Shown: positions 1 to 12,200 of the stretch, one piece after another
Position numbering within the stretch: the first letter of the stretch is position 1
How the letters are laid out: every line of letters begins with the position of its first letter
Source: Taxillus chinensis
Taxonomy: Eukaryota; Streptophyta; Magnoliopsida; Santalales; Loranthaceae
DNA: 64,000 nucleotides
Direction: 5' to 3'
NCBI GenBank assembly: GCA_023512835.1
Contig: CM042091.1
Location: 42,670,107-42,734,106 of the forward strand
Translations under genes and position numbers: made by a program
The notes under the pieces: model-generated
Database searches by the model: none
The model's input: only the letters and a program-made list of their open reading frames with translations
What the model was told of the DNA's origin: nothing

Positions 1-514
1 AAACACAATCAATGACATGAGTGAGAAGAATGAATCCTTACCTCAATTACAGTTGATTTGAGCTCAGGGTCATCCAATTCGTTTTCCCCCTTCTCTTTCT
101 CTCTCCTCTCCTCTCCTTTGTTTCTCTCTTTAGAAAGGCAAACATGTACTGAAATTAGGGATTAGGGTTATTCACTGCCGTTTTTATACTCTCCCATATT
201 TAATTCATTAAATTATCAAAATTACCTTCATATGGTCCCGACTCTAAATCGAGTTCAATTACTGTCAAAATTTTGTTTGACGAGTACATCACTATACTAA
301 TATTTGTTCTTCCAAATAATATCTTGGATACAAAGTCACCCGACCACACCACGAAAATCCCAAAATTACCCTTTTCGGGGCTCCGACTCCAAATCGGGCC
401 CACTCACAGTCAAAACTCTTTATTTGTTGCCTACGTCGTCGTACTGATTTCACATCCCTCAATGTGCACTCCATCACATGATTAACTCCATAGCCTCAAA
501 CACGGGTCATTACA
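1..514 (-). mobile_element. Gypsy-type LTR, 5' portion, running off the window
   Basis: The minus strand begins TGTAATGACCC at 514 and stays similar, down to base 1, to the plus-strand LTR at 47398-47895. Shared landmarks are the segment around the ACGACG motif and a TATAAAAA box seen in reverse at about 181-188. It sits inside the RNase H part of the Copia remnant that starts at 515, so it inserted later. Whether it is a 5' LTR, a 3' LTR or a solo LTR cannot be told because the other end is outside the window. Confidence 0.8.
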
Positions 515-3205
515 TTATCACACTAGATATTGACAGGTAATTCCATGGAAACTCCCAAGTCTAACAATTGAGTATGGATCCACTAGTTGATTATCTATCA
601 TTTGGAGCCTAAATAAAAATTGTTGCCACTGTTTGATTATCTATCATCAATATTTCTACCCAATTTGCATCAGTATACGCTTATAATTTAATTGAATCCT
701 AAGAGGGATACCACAACCTCATTTCCAACGTACCATGTAAATATCTAAGGATGCGTTTGAGTGCCATCAAGTGAGACTTTTTGGGGTTTACTTGAAATCT
801 ACTTTCCTGACACAACTTGCATAAGATCAGGTCTTGAGGTTGTAATATACAAGAGGCTTCCAATCATGCCTCGATAATCTTTGTGATTTACATTATTGCC
901 TTCCTGATCTTTGTGTAATTTGCAGCCTATAGCCATTGGAGTTCCAACAGGTTTGTTATTTTTCATACCATACTTTTTGAGTAATTCCTTGGCATATTTA
1001 TGCTAAGATATAAAGATACCTTCAGTAGTTTGTCTAATCCGCAATCCTAAGAAGTAAGTTATTTCACCTATAAGAGATATTTCAAATTCATCACTCATTC
1101 GTTTAGCAAACTCTTCACATAGTCCTGAGTGACTTTCCCAAAAATATAATGTCATCTACATAGACTATGGTAGCTAGCTGACCTCTGTCTGAATTCAGAA
1201 TATAGAGATTGTGATCCACTGTTCCTCTTCTGAAATTCATTCTCTTTAAATATCCATCTAGCCGGATGTACCATGCTCTAGAAGCTTGTTTCAGGCTATA
1301 CATAACTTTCTTCAGTTTGCACACATGTGTCTCATCATTAGCTATCTGTACTCAATCTGGTTGCTCAATATAAACTTCTTCTTTCATCAATTCATTTAGA
1401 AATGTAGATTTCACATCCATTTGATAAACTTTGAACTTCTTATGTGCTGCTAATGCAAGAAATATCCTGATTGTTTCCAGCCTTGCTACTGGTGCAAATG
1501 TCTCATCAACATTAATGCCTTCAATTTGAGAGTATCCTTTTGTCACGACCCGAGGATTCGGGATGTTTCTTAGTGGCACGATTCAGGAATGTATTCGTGC
1601 TACTTAAAGGAAAGGGGTTGGTTGAAGCGTAGATGGTGTGCAGCGGAAGGTTTCAGGCAGTTCGTGGAGGAGAACGGATGGAACCCCTTCGGAGTTCAGA
1701 CGTGCCAACCCGTTTGAATGCGGGGAGCACGCCACTAATCGAGGACTTGACGTTGAAGAAGGGATTTGGCCATCCTTACACAAACTGGTTGGGAACTGGA
1801 GCCGTTCTCCTGATGAGCCCAGGGCAGGGCGAAACCAGTCTACGTGCGCTTCAACCCTCAAAGGCTAAATTTAGCGGACCGTGGATAAAGAAGCTAAGTG
1901 CCGCAATGGGTTGAGAGGCGCAGGAAATCTAACCCTATGACACTTTGTATACTAGTCTTGCGTTGTTCCTAACAACCTCAGCATCTTCATTTAGCTTATT
2001 TCTGATTACCCATTTAGTCCCGATGACATTTTTATCCTTTGGTCTAGGAACCAGCTCCCATGTCTTATTCTTCTCAATTTGATCCAGTTCTTTATTCATT
2101 GCAATGACCTATACTTTTTTTCTACTGATTCTCATACTATTTTCGGTTCTATTTGAGAGAGCAAAGTAGTAGCTCTTGTGAACTTTCTTTTGGTGGTGAC
2201 ACCTGCTTTTGGATCACCAATGATTTGATCTTTGCCATGTACACTGGATCATGTCTTCATGGTTCTCTTACTTGATTCTCCTCCAGGATTATACTTTTCA
2301 TCATCTTCTTCATCAAACTTCTCTAAGTCCACGTCCTCATTTTTCTTATCCTTTTCATGCTTAGACTCATCATCTTTCTGAGCTTCCTCTTCTTAAAATT
2401 TTGGGTCTTCATATTCATTCACATCCTTCTTCTCGTTCTCATTAACTTTAACTTCACTAGAAGTTATAACCTTTCCAAGTCTTGGAAGAAATATTCTATA
2501 ACCCTTTGTCTGATATGAATACCCAACAAACGTTCCTTCCTCAGATCTGGCATGAAACTTTCCTCTTCCTTGCTCTTTTATCTTCACAAAGCAATGACTT
2601 CTAAATATTCTGAAGTATTTGGCTATTAACTTCTTTCCACACCATAATTTATTGTGTGCAGTCTGTTCTTGGCCTTAATGTGACTCTGTTCAGTAGGTGT
2701 ACAACTGTTCTTGTTGCCTTTGTACAAAACCTTATGTGGAGATTAGCTTCCAACAGTAGCATTCTGCTTATTTCAATGATAGCCATGTTCTTTTTTTCAA
2801 CAACCCGATTTTGTTGTGGAGTTCTTGCTATTGACAATTGATGTTGAATTCCATGTTTGTTCAAATATTTCTCAAAAGCTTTATTTGTACCCTAATTAGA
2901 GCTTAATACTTTGATTCTTCGGCAACTGTCATTTTCAGCCATTTTTCTATACTTCTTGAAACACTCAAAGGCTTTTGTCTTGTGCTTTAAATACATGATA
3001 CAAGTTCTTCTGGTGAAATCATCTACAAATAAAATGAAATATCTTTCACTATTGAGTGCCTTGTTCCTCATAGGTCCACACAAGTCAGTATACACAATAT
3101 CTAGAGTTGCTTCTGAGCTGTACTCTTTCACTTTATAAGAGACCCTAATCCTCCTAGAACATGCCCTTGCTTTTACAATTCTTGAAACCCTTTGAATCAA
3201 GATCT
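515..3205 (-). pseudogene. Copia (Ty1) retrotransposon pol remnant, 5' truncated
   Basis: Minus-strand fragments match, in the same order, the plus-strand Copia copy at 35.3-37.8 kb. They are integrase core (2892-3200, with VYTDLCGP), later integrase (2393-2864), reverse transcriptase (RT) with [14 protein letters not shown] and YVDD motifs (1115-1540 and about 1943-2130), and RNase H (515-1110). Frames change many times and stops are frequent, so no protein is made. Gag, protease and 5' LTR are absent: similarity stops near 3205. The RT is split by a 402-bp LTR-like insertion and the RNase H by the gypsy LTR at 514. Confidence 0.88.
1541..1942 (-). mobile_element. 402-bp solo LTR inserted in Copia reverse transcriptase
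   Basis: The block starts TGTCACGACCC and ends CTATGACA on the plus strand, that is TGT...ACA termini. CTTT precedes it (1537-1540) and follows it (1943-1946), a 4-bp repeat or a 5-bp duplication with one change. Removing it restores the RT alignment to the other Copia copy. Read on the minus strand the end is GGGTCGTGACA, like the gypsy LTR end at 48358-48367, so minus orientation is likely. It encodes nothing. A MITE is less likely because the ends are LTR-like. Confidence 0.7.
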
Positions 3206-3571
3206 AAAAGCCTGATCTTCAAATTCTAGAGAGAAAAAGAGTGGTCTCCATTGTAATAGCTTCCAAGCTTTATTGTATCAGTGTAAAAGCTATATATTCG
3301 AGTGTTTTTGGTTGTTGATTAATCTTTATAAATCAATAGTGTTTTTCTTTGTAAACCAAAATATAATTATACATGAAGTTACATGATACATGATTGTCTT
3401 TTACAAGTTTATACTATTGTAATATAAGAATTGTGTGGGTGCTTGATAAACTCCTTATATTTTTAAAGGAAATTTATTTAATCCTCCCCTTCTAGATCCA
3501 CCTAGGGAGCAACACCTTGCCTAGGAGCTATAACACTGTCCAATCATTGACTCCCTATTAGCTACTCCTAA
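3206..3571. other. Unassigned AT-rich stretch
   Basis: No coding potential. The tract with CCCCTTCTAGATCCACC (about 3484-3500) and the AT-rich run before it look like a decayed LTR edge, but I found no second copy in the window to confirm this. Confidence 0.3.
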
Positions 3572-3947
3572 GAGCATCCACACCAATTTTGGCATTTTAA
3601 TCCCTATTTTGGGGATGAATAGTATATAATTTGTTTGTTTTTCAAAAACATCAAATATCTCATTCCCCATTTCTATCTACATTTATTATATAATTCATTT
3701 TATATTATTTTCTCTTTCCCCCTTTCATTTATTATCACCAATCAAAATATTACAAGTATAATAATATATATTTAAAAATTATAGGAAAAATTTTTAGGGA
3801 TGAATAGTGAATCCCTAAATATAGGGATTTACTATTCATTTCCTATCCTTATACCCTATTTTAGGGAACCTGATGCAAATGAATTTTTGGTAAATCTATA
3901 TATTTTTTCCCTAAATTATAGGGATACCAAACCTAATGTGGATGCTC
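3572..3947. mobile_element. Tourist-like (PIF/Harbinger) MITE, 376 bp
   Basis: Terminal inverted repeats GAGCATCCACACC and, in reverse, GAGCATCCACATTAGG are flanked by TAA on both sides (3569-3571 and 3948-3950). This is the TWA target duplication of PIF/Harbinger elements. The inside is AT-rich and non-coding, with subterminal inverted copies of CCCTATTTT. A diverged relative lies at 8265-8646. Confidence 0.85.
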
Positions 3948-3950
3948 TAA

Positions 3951-4366
3951 GAGCACTCACAACAGTTTCCTCATAAATTTCCTTAAATTTAGAGTTTTAA
4001 ACTACTTTTTGCTTCTCTATATAAATATACATCACAATAGATTTCCTAAATCACCATCTATATCATTAAAATAATATTTTATACTACTTATTTTATTTAA
4101 TAATATTTTTTTATAATTTAATATAAAATGAAATTTAATATTACGAGAAACGTAAAAGAGAGATGTGAGACACAAATTTTAAATATAATTTAATAATTAT
4201 AGGGAGTGAATAGTGCTTCTCAATATATTGGAAAATACTGTACAAATTTCATAGAGAAAGTTAAATATAGGGCATCTGCTGTGGGAATGTTTTTATAACT
4301 TTTTTTAACTTTTTTTGCTTAAATATAAGGAAACAGACCTCTATAAAGAATCTGCTACTAGCGCTC
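3951..4366. mobile_element. Second Tourist-like MITE abutting the first
   Basis: It begins GAGCACTCACAACAG and ends GCTACTAGCGCTC, imperfect inverted ends flanked by TAA (3948-3950 and 4367-4369). The left TAA is shared with the neighbouring MITE. It is AT-rich and non-coding. Ends are more diverged than those of the first element. Confidence 0.65.
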
Positions 4367-4369
4367 TAA

Positions 4370-5370
4370 CGACGCCGCTATCGCACATTATTAAACCCAA
4401 CCCATAACCTACACACTAACTTTGATCCGGCCTTCCCTTGATTTTGGTTAACGATTTTTTTTTATCACGTTGAAACTATATCAAATCCAATAATTATCAT
4501 TCAAAATTGTCTGTGCACAATAATATCTATAAATAATATTATAGATAATATCTATATTTAAATGATATAGATATATTTTACTTTTTTGTTCTGAAAGTAT
4601 TTTTTTTCCTCCTTCCTCTATTCGTTTATTTAAATAATATCTATATTTTTATAAATACCAAAATACCAAATCAGCTCAAATGGAAAGTTTAAAGGATAAA
4701 TTGACCCAAAATGAATAAGAGCTAAATTGCCCTATGGCATTATTCAAACTAAGATTTGATAGCTCGATAAATATTTCAATTTTAACTCGACTAACCTTAT
4801 ACTATTGATTTGTTGAATCGATATTCCATCACATAATTATAGTGTGGACGTATTTGATCCGATAACTACTTTTAATCGGATAATATAATCAGTTGAAATC
4901 ATCATACGTGACATTTTACTCAAAAGTTATTTATGCTCAAATACTCCCGTATTTTCAAGCATAAATAACTTTCAAGCAATCGTGTTAATTTTATCCAATC
5001 CAATATCGACCCTATTTGATGTACCAGATCAGTAATCGTAAATAGTGGGAGCACAGAGAGCCAAAAAATCAAACTGATTAGTGCGGAACGAGAGCGGAGG
5101 TAGCGGTGGTAATACCTCCCAAAACATTTCTACTTTTTGAAGTACATTTGCACTGAGAAGGGGGAATAGACGGCCAGGGGTGCTGGGAAGGCCACTGCTG
5201 GGACAGCACAAAATTACAGAACAAAACAAGTAAATAAAATAAAATATGCTCTACGCTCTATGCTATACGCTGTGCGATAACAATCACAGCAGCTACATAT
5301 ATATTCACATTAGCTAGATATGATGCCTGCATAATTGCTTCCGAACCTCCCACGCAACATGGAATGGGAA
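4370..5370. other. AT-rich spacer, 3' flank of the DREB2 gene
   Basis: No open frame with recognisable content. A near-repeat of AATAATATCTATATTTA occurs at about 4520-4570 and 4635-4650. The part from about 5230 to 5370 should contain the 3' UTR of the minus-strand DREB2 gene. Confidence 0.4.
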
Positions 5371-6057
5371 CTAAAAAGATCCTCCCCACCCATTTCCATC
5401 AGTTGTATCGCTGGGGAAAATAGATGGATCTGCGGCGGCCGGGAAGTTTATGGCCATTGCAGCCTCCATCCATATGGATTCATCGAATCCCGGCGTGCAC
5501 GAACTGAAATCGCTCCAAACGCTGCTTCCATCAAACCCATCTGCTCCCACGCCCAATGTCCCTACTGCCGGGTCCGACATGAGTTGGGGTAGCTGACACG
5601 CCTCGGCTTCACCGGAATTGCCGCTGCTAGTAGCTCTGGAAATTGGGCCAGCCCCCATGTCCAGGCCCTGCTCCATCCCAGCCATTAAATTTGGATAGTT
5701 GAAATTGGCGGCGGAGGAGGAGGAGGAGGAGGGAGCACCTGGAATGCCGCCGTGGCCGTCCACGCAGCACAAATCGGGCAAGTTGAGCTTTGCACCAGCG
5801 CCATAGAGCTTGCGGGCGGCGGCGTCGTAGGCCATGGCAGCCTCGTGGGAGGTGTCAAAAGTGCCGAGCCAGAGTCGAGCACCGCGGTTGGGCTCCCGGA
5901 TTTCAGCCACCCATTTGCCCCAGGTTCTCTGCCGGACGCCTTTGTAAGTGCAAAGGGCGTTCTCGGGGCCTCCCTTCCCTCTCATGCAACCTTTTCTTGA
6001 GCTCCCCTGACCGTGGCTTGTTGCTCTCCCAGCCCCAGCTGTGATTGGTTTCGACAT
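5371..6057 (-). CDS. DREB2: DREB2-type (subgroup A-2) AP2/ERF transcription factor
   Basis: A nuclear DNA-binding protein of 228 residues; the family binds DRE/CRT elements (core CCGAC) and drives dehydration and heat-responsive genes. The A-2 basic signature [13 protein letters not shown] (residues 21-33) precedes one AP2 domain at about 38-95. In it V14 and E19 (V50 and E55) are the DREB-type residues, and the WLGTF and AYD..A motifs are intact. The C-terminal half is rich in Ser, Gly and acidic residues with bulky aromatics, as expected of an activation region. A run of Ser near residue 115 comes from a GAG/CTC repeat. The gene has no intron, which is usual for the family. The start is the only in-frame Met ahead of the basic region; an A-rich leader precedes it. 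The paralogue within A-2 is not resolved. Confidence 0.95.
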   Translation of the reverse strand: MSKPITAGAGRATSHGQGSSRKGCMRGKGGPENALCTYKGVRQRTWGKWVAEIREPNRGARLWLGTFDTSHEAAMAYDAAARKLYGAGAKLNLPDLCCVDGHGGIPGAPSSSSSSAANFNYPNLMAGMEQGLDMGAGPISRATSSGNSGEAEACQLPQLMSDPAVGTLGVGADGFDGSSVWSDFSSCTPGFDESIWMEAAMAINFPAAADPSIFPSDTTDGNGWGGSF

Positions 6058-6209
6058 TTTTATTTTTTTTTTAAAAAACCTTATTATTTTTCTATATATA
6101 TATCACTGTCTTTTTAATTAAAAAAAAAAAAAAAAGATGGAGGGAGGGAGGGAGACTCTAGAGAGATGGGCTTTTGCATTTATAATCGAACCCGGGGTGG
6201 TTTTTTAAG

Positions 6210-6217
6210 TATTTATA
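6210..6217 (-). promoter_or_regulatory. Probable TATA box of the DREB2 gene
   Basis: TATAAATA on the minus strand, about 155 bp upstream of the start codon. It is followed downstream by a pyrimidine-rich tract (CTCCCTCCCTCCCTCC, about 6140-6155 in reverse) typical of plant 5' UTRs. A second TATA-like string nearer the ATG (6093-6103) is too close to leave a normal leader. Position-based inference. Confidence 0.5.
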
Positions 6218-8264
6218 ATGGCAGCAGCCCAGGTTAGGGAAAGGGCGTTGGTGAAACGTGTCGTGGAGTGGGGTGAGGGCGATACCTGGCATGAGGGATC
6301 TGATAGGCACGCACACTCTCACAGACAGGTGGCAAAACGGGATGAACCGGGGGTTGTCTTCCATTAATCACCACTGTCGTCTCTACTGCCCAAAAATGGG
6401 TCAAGTTCAAAGTGTCGCAGCAGTGACTGAGATAGCCATAGCCAGGAGCCAGCCCCAAAGACTCAATTTCCTTTTCCTTTTTTTGTGAAAATTTGTTCAC
6501 CCTGTGGTCGGTCTCTGTTTGTACTTCACGAACCCGACGCAGCCATCGAAAGAATAATTGGTATTCCCCAGCAAGTAGTACCACATGGTTTTTGTGCCCA
6601 TTTTTTTTTAAAATTCGTCCACAATATAATGCGGCAACTCGACCGTTCTGGTCATGCGAGTCCTTCACAATCGGAATAATCTTTACTATCTCTAAATTTT
6701 TGTGTTTGGTATCTTTTTTCCTTCCTTTTTTTTTAATACCTGCTCTGTCCATTTTCATATATATTTTAATAATATACTATAATAAACCATTTTAAAATAA
6801 GTGACACACGTGAGCATGGGTCCGGTCCAGTATTTGATGAGATGTACTATATGAAAAATAGTTTAATTTATTAGGCAATGATTTTTCCTTCTATAATTAT
6901 TTTTTAAAAGAATATTCGATAGATAGAAATATATTATTTTTAAAAATAATTAATTAAGATAATTTAAAATTATTTATAAGAAATGTAAATTTATCTGTAC
7001 TATAATTTTTTAAAATAATCATAACCAAACAAAATTAGTACTCTCAAAAATATGATTTGATATCGACACATTTTGACAACCGAAAAAGTCTACTCCGATT
7101 TGCATAAAGCAGGGTTCTTTTGTAATATACGTTTAAAATTGATGTACCAAACAAAAATGGACTAGACAATTTTTGTTTTCTCAAAACTAAAACATGTCGG
7201 AGATACCAAATGAGCCCTACATGGGAATGAATTTTTAGATAATCAAATAAGTAATGAAATGACATAGGAATCAGAATAAAAGTTTTCATTAACTTTCCTA
7301 TGTGTTGTTATACAAGATAAGAAAAGTTACTAATTTATACAATTACAAAAATATCTTCACTGACCCTCCTTTCTATCCACCCTCCCAATGTTCTCTCTTG
7401 TTACAAAGAAAACTAATAAACAAAAATAAAAGACAAAGAAGACAACAAGGAGTTGGTCCTTGACAACACCAACCACATTCACGGTGAGGGTGGTCTTGCT
7501 AATGAGGAAGACAACAAGGTTGAGGGAAAAGGCGCAAAGGGAGTTGGTGTCAAAGACAAAGAAGTTGAAGCGAAAGGAGGCGGCAGGGAAAGAGTAGCAA
7601 CAAGAAAGGACGGAGAGCTAAACATGGAACCAAGGGACGAAATGAGGAAATAGAGGGTGACATAGTATAAGGAGGTGATGGGATTTAAGGAGATGCCTTT
7701 GGAGGCGAGAAGGATCTAGATTAAGAACATGAAAACTAGCTCATCTACCAAGGACAACACCCAAACGAGGAGGAAGGCCATGATAGAATAGAAGGCCATG
7801 AGAATGGTTAAGAGATAATAAAGGCCAAGACTTGAGTCGCTCATTCATTATACACCGTCAAGAGGCATAGCCTTCATCCCCATTAGTCGGCGGTACACCA
7901 ATAAATCCTATGCCTCCACCCATCAACAACAGATATGTCCATGAAAGTCTAGTGGTTCAAGAGATCATCGTGGTATTGCTGCTCGTGGGAGATCATAAAT
8001 GAGGATGAAGTAGACAAGCTAGTGGTATAAGCAATAGTTATGCAAGAATAAGACTATAAATTTGATTCCTCTATGCAATAAAATCTTTATAAGATATCAG
8101 TTTATTCATACTTAAAAATATAATATTTACACAAAAAAATTATTAATTTCCCTCATGTTAGTATATTAAATGTAAAAAAAATCGAATTTCATTTTTTTTC
8201 TTTCCTTTATCTTTATCGGATACCAAATATGACCTTATATCCTTGAAAAGAGTAAGGCGAGTAA
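6218..8264. other. Spacer upstream of the DREB2 gene
   Basis: About 2 kb without a supportable gene. A GA-rich open stretch at 7453-7653 has strongly biased Lys/Glu/Gly content and no recognisable domain, so I do not call it. AT-rich DNA around 6840-7040 and 8080-8260 shows no clear element ends. Confidence 0.4.
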
Positions 8265-8646
8265 GAACATCCACATCAACTTTGGTATTTTTATTCCTAT
8301 TTTAAGAATAAATAGTAAAAAATTTACTCAATTTTTAAAAACATCAAACATCTCGTTCCCCATTTCTATCTACATTTATTATTTAATTCATTTTATATTA
8401 TTTCTCTATCATCCTTTCATTTATTATAACCAATCAAAAAGTTACAAGTTTAATATATATATATATATATTAAAAAATTATAGAAAAAACATTTAAAAAT
8501 AAATAATATAAGAATTTACTATTCATTCTCTATTCTTATACCCTATTTTAGGAAATCTACCGTAAATGAAATTTTGATGATTTTGTATGTTTTTTTCCTA
8601 AATTATAAAAAAAGTTAAATTATAAGAAACCTAACCGTGGGTGCTC
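8265..8646. mobile_element. Diverged Tourist-like MITE, same family as 3572-3947
   Basis: It begins GAACATCCACATCAACTTTGGTA and ends GTGGGTGCTC, with TAA before and TAT after. The interior has the same order of motifs as the copy at 3572 (CATCTCGTTCCCCATTTC..., then a TATA run, then ACTATTCATT). Substitutions are much more numerous, so it is an older insertion. Confidence 0.7.
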
Positions 8647-9236
8647 TATAAAAGCATTGCATTTTCGAGTTTGTCCCCAAAAAAGGCATTGCCGAACATG
8701 TAATGGTACTTAGAGCAAAAATAGTTGCATTTTCAGTGCAGGTGTTAAGACAGATGATGTGAGACAGATATAAAGTGGCGCAGAAACATGCAAAACATTA
8801 AATATGCATGCATGTATGAGTCGGGAATCAAGCAAACGCGTACAAAACTGCATACGCATATGCGTATGCCACGCCTTCTACCCATAATTACAGATAATTG
8901 GACCAAATTCATGGGCCAAAATACATACATACCACGTACATAGATCGCACACAATGGATGAATAAGAAGAAACCAGAGTCCAGCAGCCAGCTATAATGCA
9001 GGACGTCAGGTTAGAGGGAGGGATGAACGAAAGCATACGACATACCAAATATAGACAGCGCCACCATTTCCAGCACGTGACTAAAATTTTAAATTTCCTG
9101 TCCACGCGTCAATGCCAGAGTAAAGAACATGTCACGATTTGATGGCTAGTGGCAGGTGGCAGGTGGCTCATGATTGCTGATGATAACTTTAAGCAAGGGG
9201 GAATCAGTATAAGCAAATAAGCTGTGCCAGTGCGAT
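8647..9236. other. Spacer; 3' flank of the Obg gene
   Basis: No gene seen. The part next to 9236 should hold the 3' UTR of the minus-strand Obg gene. The palindrome-rich string CATACGCATATGCGTATG lies near 8850. Confidence 0.4.
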
Positions 9237-12200
9237 CTAACAGACAGATCTAACCAAGCCTTCATTAGAGTCCCGGCAGTGCCTTAACGCTGCCCTTATC
9301 TCCTTCAACATCTCCTTTACCCTGATGCCTTTCCTGCAGTAAACAAGTACACCCATCCATGTTTCTGTAACAATTCAAACACCAGCCCAGCAGGCTTTTC
9401 TTTTCTTTTCTTTTCTTTCAAAGCCTACGTAAACACCAAGTCAGACATGCCATGCCAGCTCTGACATTTTGTTCTTCCATTGGAACAGTTAAATTTTATT
9501 ATGGATTATACGGATTATAATTACAGAAACAATATTTTCACTAACAATGAAAGGAAAGAACAATGAACAACCAATTACGCATACCATAAGCATTTATTTA
9601 CAACGTGATTTAACTTGTGGAGAGGCAGCACTTGCGGCAAATAAAATTTTGCTGCACAATCCCCCATTTTAGCTAAACATGAGCCCCAAGTCTACATGTT
9701 TTAAACTCTAAACAAAATCTAACCACTGCATTCCGTGGCATTGGAGGTGCGTTCTCTGGGACAGAAAATTTTATTTTATTTTATTTTTTGTGTCCACAAC
9801 ACAGGGACCTTTAATCATCTTTCTCAAAAATAACAGAAACTAACTACAAATAAGCTTTCTTCAAGTAATTGATTTAAACGGATCTCAATCTTGATTGATG
9901 TTATCATGGCCAAATGGACTAGAGAATGAAAGCACCAACGCAACAATGGGTATAAATGGGGGAAAAAAACTGAGGCCCCTCAGTTTTTTTGTTTTTTTTT
10001 TGACAACAAATAACTATATAGGAAGATGTCGCTCACACATATATTGCAATATGTACATAAAACTAGAAACGTATAGAGGACTTACAGGATGCTGACACAT
10101 ACAACAGCAAGAGGACGTGGATAATCCTCAATTTCATTAATCTTCCTGTCAGTATTACAAATCCCTGGAGTTAATGCCTTGACAGGACCTTCAGAGCTCA
10201 TCTCTGAGTGAGAAGACAGTTCATCACTGCCGATTCTTGATATTTCTTCAGCCAAATGGGGTAATTGATCCCTTGCCTGAAGTGTAATGAGTGTTTAAAA
10301 TATAATTCTACAATTCAATGAGAAGAGTGAACAATAAAATTTGAACGATAAAATTTGAGCAATATTTAGGACATATTTGGTATGCAGAAATGGAATGGAA
10401 TCATTCTCATTTCAGCGTTTAATAGACAAAATAGAGGGGAATGCAATCTCACCATGGAAATGAATACACCCTACATAAGATAAAGTTTATTCCGTCCATA
10501 TACTAGATTTTAAAACATTACCCTATTTAAGAGAATCAATTTGAATGAATTTATGACTAAAATAACCCTCAAATTCACACCTATATCGATCGTCCACACT
10601 CGTCACGCCACCATCAACCTATCACTGCAAGCGATCCCATAACCATCATTGCAAGAGCCATCCCCTCCACACTCAACCTGCTACCACGACACCGGATCTC
10701 TACGGATCTACTACCATGATGCCAGATGTCCACGGCCCTCAACCTCAATCTCGCCCACTACCACAACTTCTCCGCCGCCAGTGCAACACTACCGCCTCTA
10801 CCAGCCCTCAGCCTCAGCCTCTCCCTCCACCCCACTGCCAGATGCCCACCCATCGTCGTCTCCCAAAACAGCTATGGCCCTCACAGAAGCCCAAATCAAA
10901 GGCGCCACAGACGGTTTCTTCAAACATGACTTGCTTTGCTTTGGTTGCGGTAGAGAAAGAGAGTCTATGAAAGCGGCGAGAAAGTTCCCAACGTCATCTA
11001 CAAGGGCCACCTCCAGAACCTCCGCTGGATCGCTGTCAAGAAATCCACCAAAATAGCTTTGCCTAACCCCAAGCAGTTTGCGAATTATTAGTTCAGTCCA
11101 ATGCAAAACAGGCACTTGGGCTTTTGCGTAATTTAGTTTGAAACTCATTTCATACTTTGATATTTCCCATTTACCAAACAAGAGATGGGATTTTTTATCC
11201 ATTGCATTGACTAGGATACCAAACATAGGATTGGAATATTGGATTCCCATTACCTTGGTAATGTTATTTCCATATTAATTGTATTTCCTTTGATTTTATT
11301 CCCGCGTGCGAAACGAGCTATTATTGTTTAAAGAAAAAAACAAAATTAAATTCTATACATAGAAAAGTAAGTAAAAAAAATTAAATCATCACACATACCT
11401 TGGGAAGGTCAATCTTATTTAACACCACAATATAAGGACGCATAAGGTAATCAGGGTTGTACATCCGCAATTCCTACAAAATCAGTCAAATTTATAGTAG
11501 TAGTGAAGGTGCAAACCAGAAAAATCTCTTTAATTCATGTGTTGATACAAAGAAACAGTCGTTGATACTAATCAGGGGCCCTGTACTTGTCTGACAGTTC
11601 TGTAGTCATCAATAGGATTGACAGCAGCTGCATCCACAACATGGACCAATAACCAAGTCCTCCTCAAATGCCTCAAAAAATTTCGACCAAGACCCTGCAT
11701 AAGATATTTATTTCAGAAGCCAGAAAGCAACAAATGAACTACAAACAAAATGCCAAATTCTATGTACCTTTCCCAGATGAGCACCCTCAATCAGACCAGG
11801 CATATCAGCTAATGTTGCTTCAGATGAAAACATTCCTGCCCCTAGACTAGGGTCACCATCAAGACGTCCAAGGTTTGGCATTAATGTCGTAAAGGGGTAA
11901 TCCGCAATGTCAGGTTTTGCAAGTGTAATTGCCGCTAAAAGGGTGGACTTTCCAGCATTTGGAAGCCCCTAGAAAGAACATAAAAGGAATGACATAACTC
12001 ACTTTAAGTACAGGATTTTTCAAAAGGAGAGAGCATTCTCAGTCCTGCAGAAAAATAGTATTACAATTGGGTTGATCATATTTTCCATTTTTTAATTGTC
12101 TATTTTTGCATTGCAGAATACAAATCTCGATATTTGAATCTTAATCATTCAAGTTTGGAAGTCAATATTAGAATTTATGCTCTCAAGGAAAAAATATAAA

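Noticed and set aside
1604..1914. Several overlapping open frames of 76-93 codons on both strands
   Set aside because: They lie in the 402-bp LTR-like insertion, overlap on both strands and show no domain; they reflect its low stop density.
7453..7653. 66-codon Lys/Glu/Gly-rich frame
   Set aside because: GA-rich DNA gives such frames by composition. No splice context, no recognisable domain.
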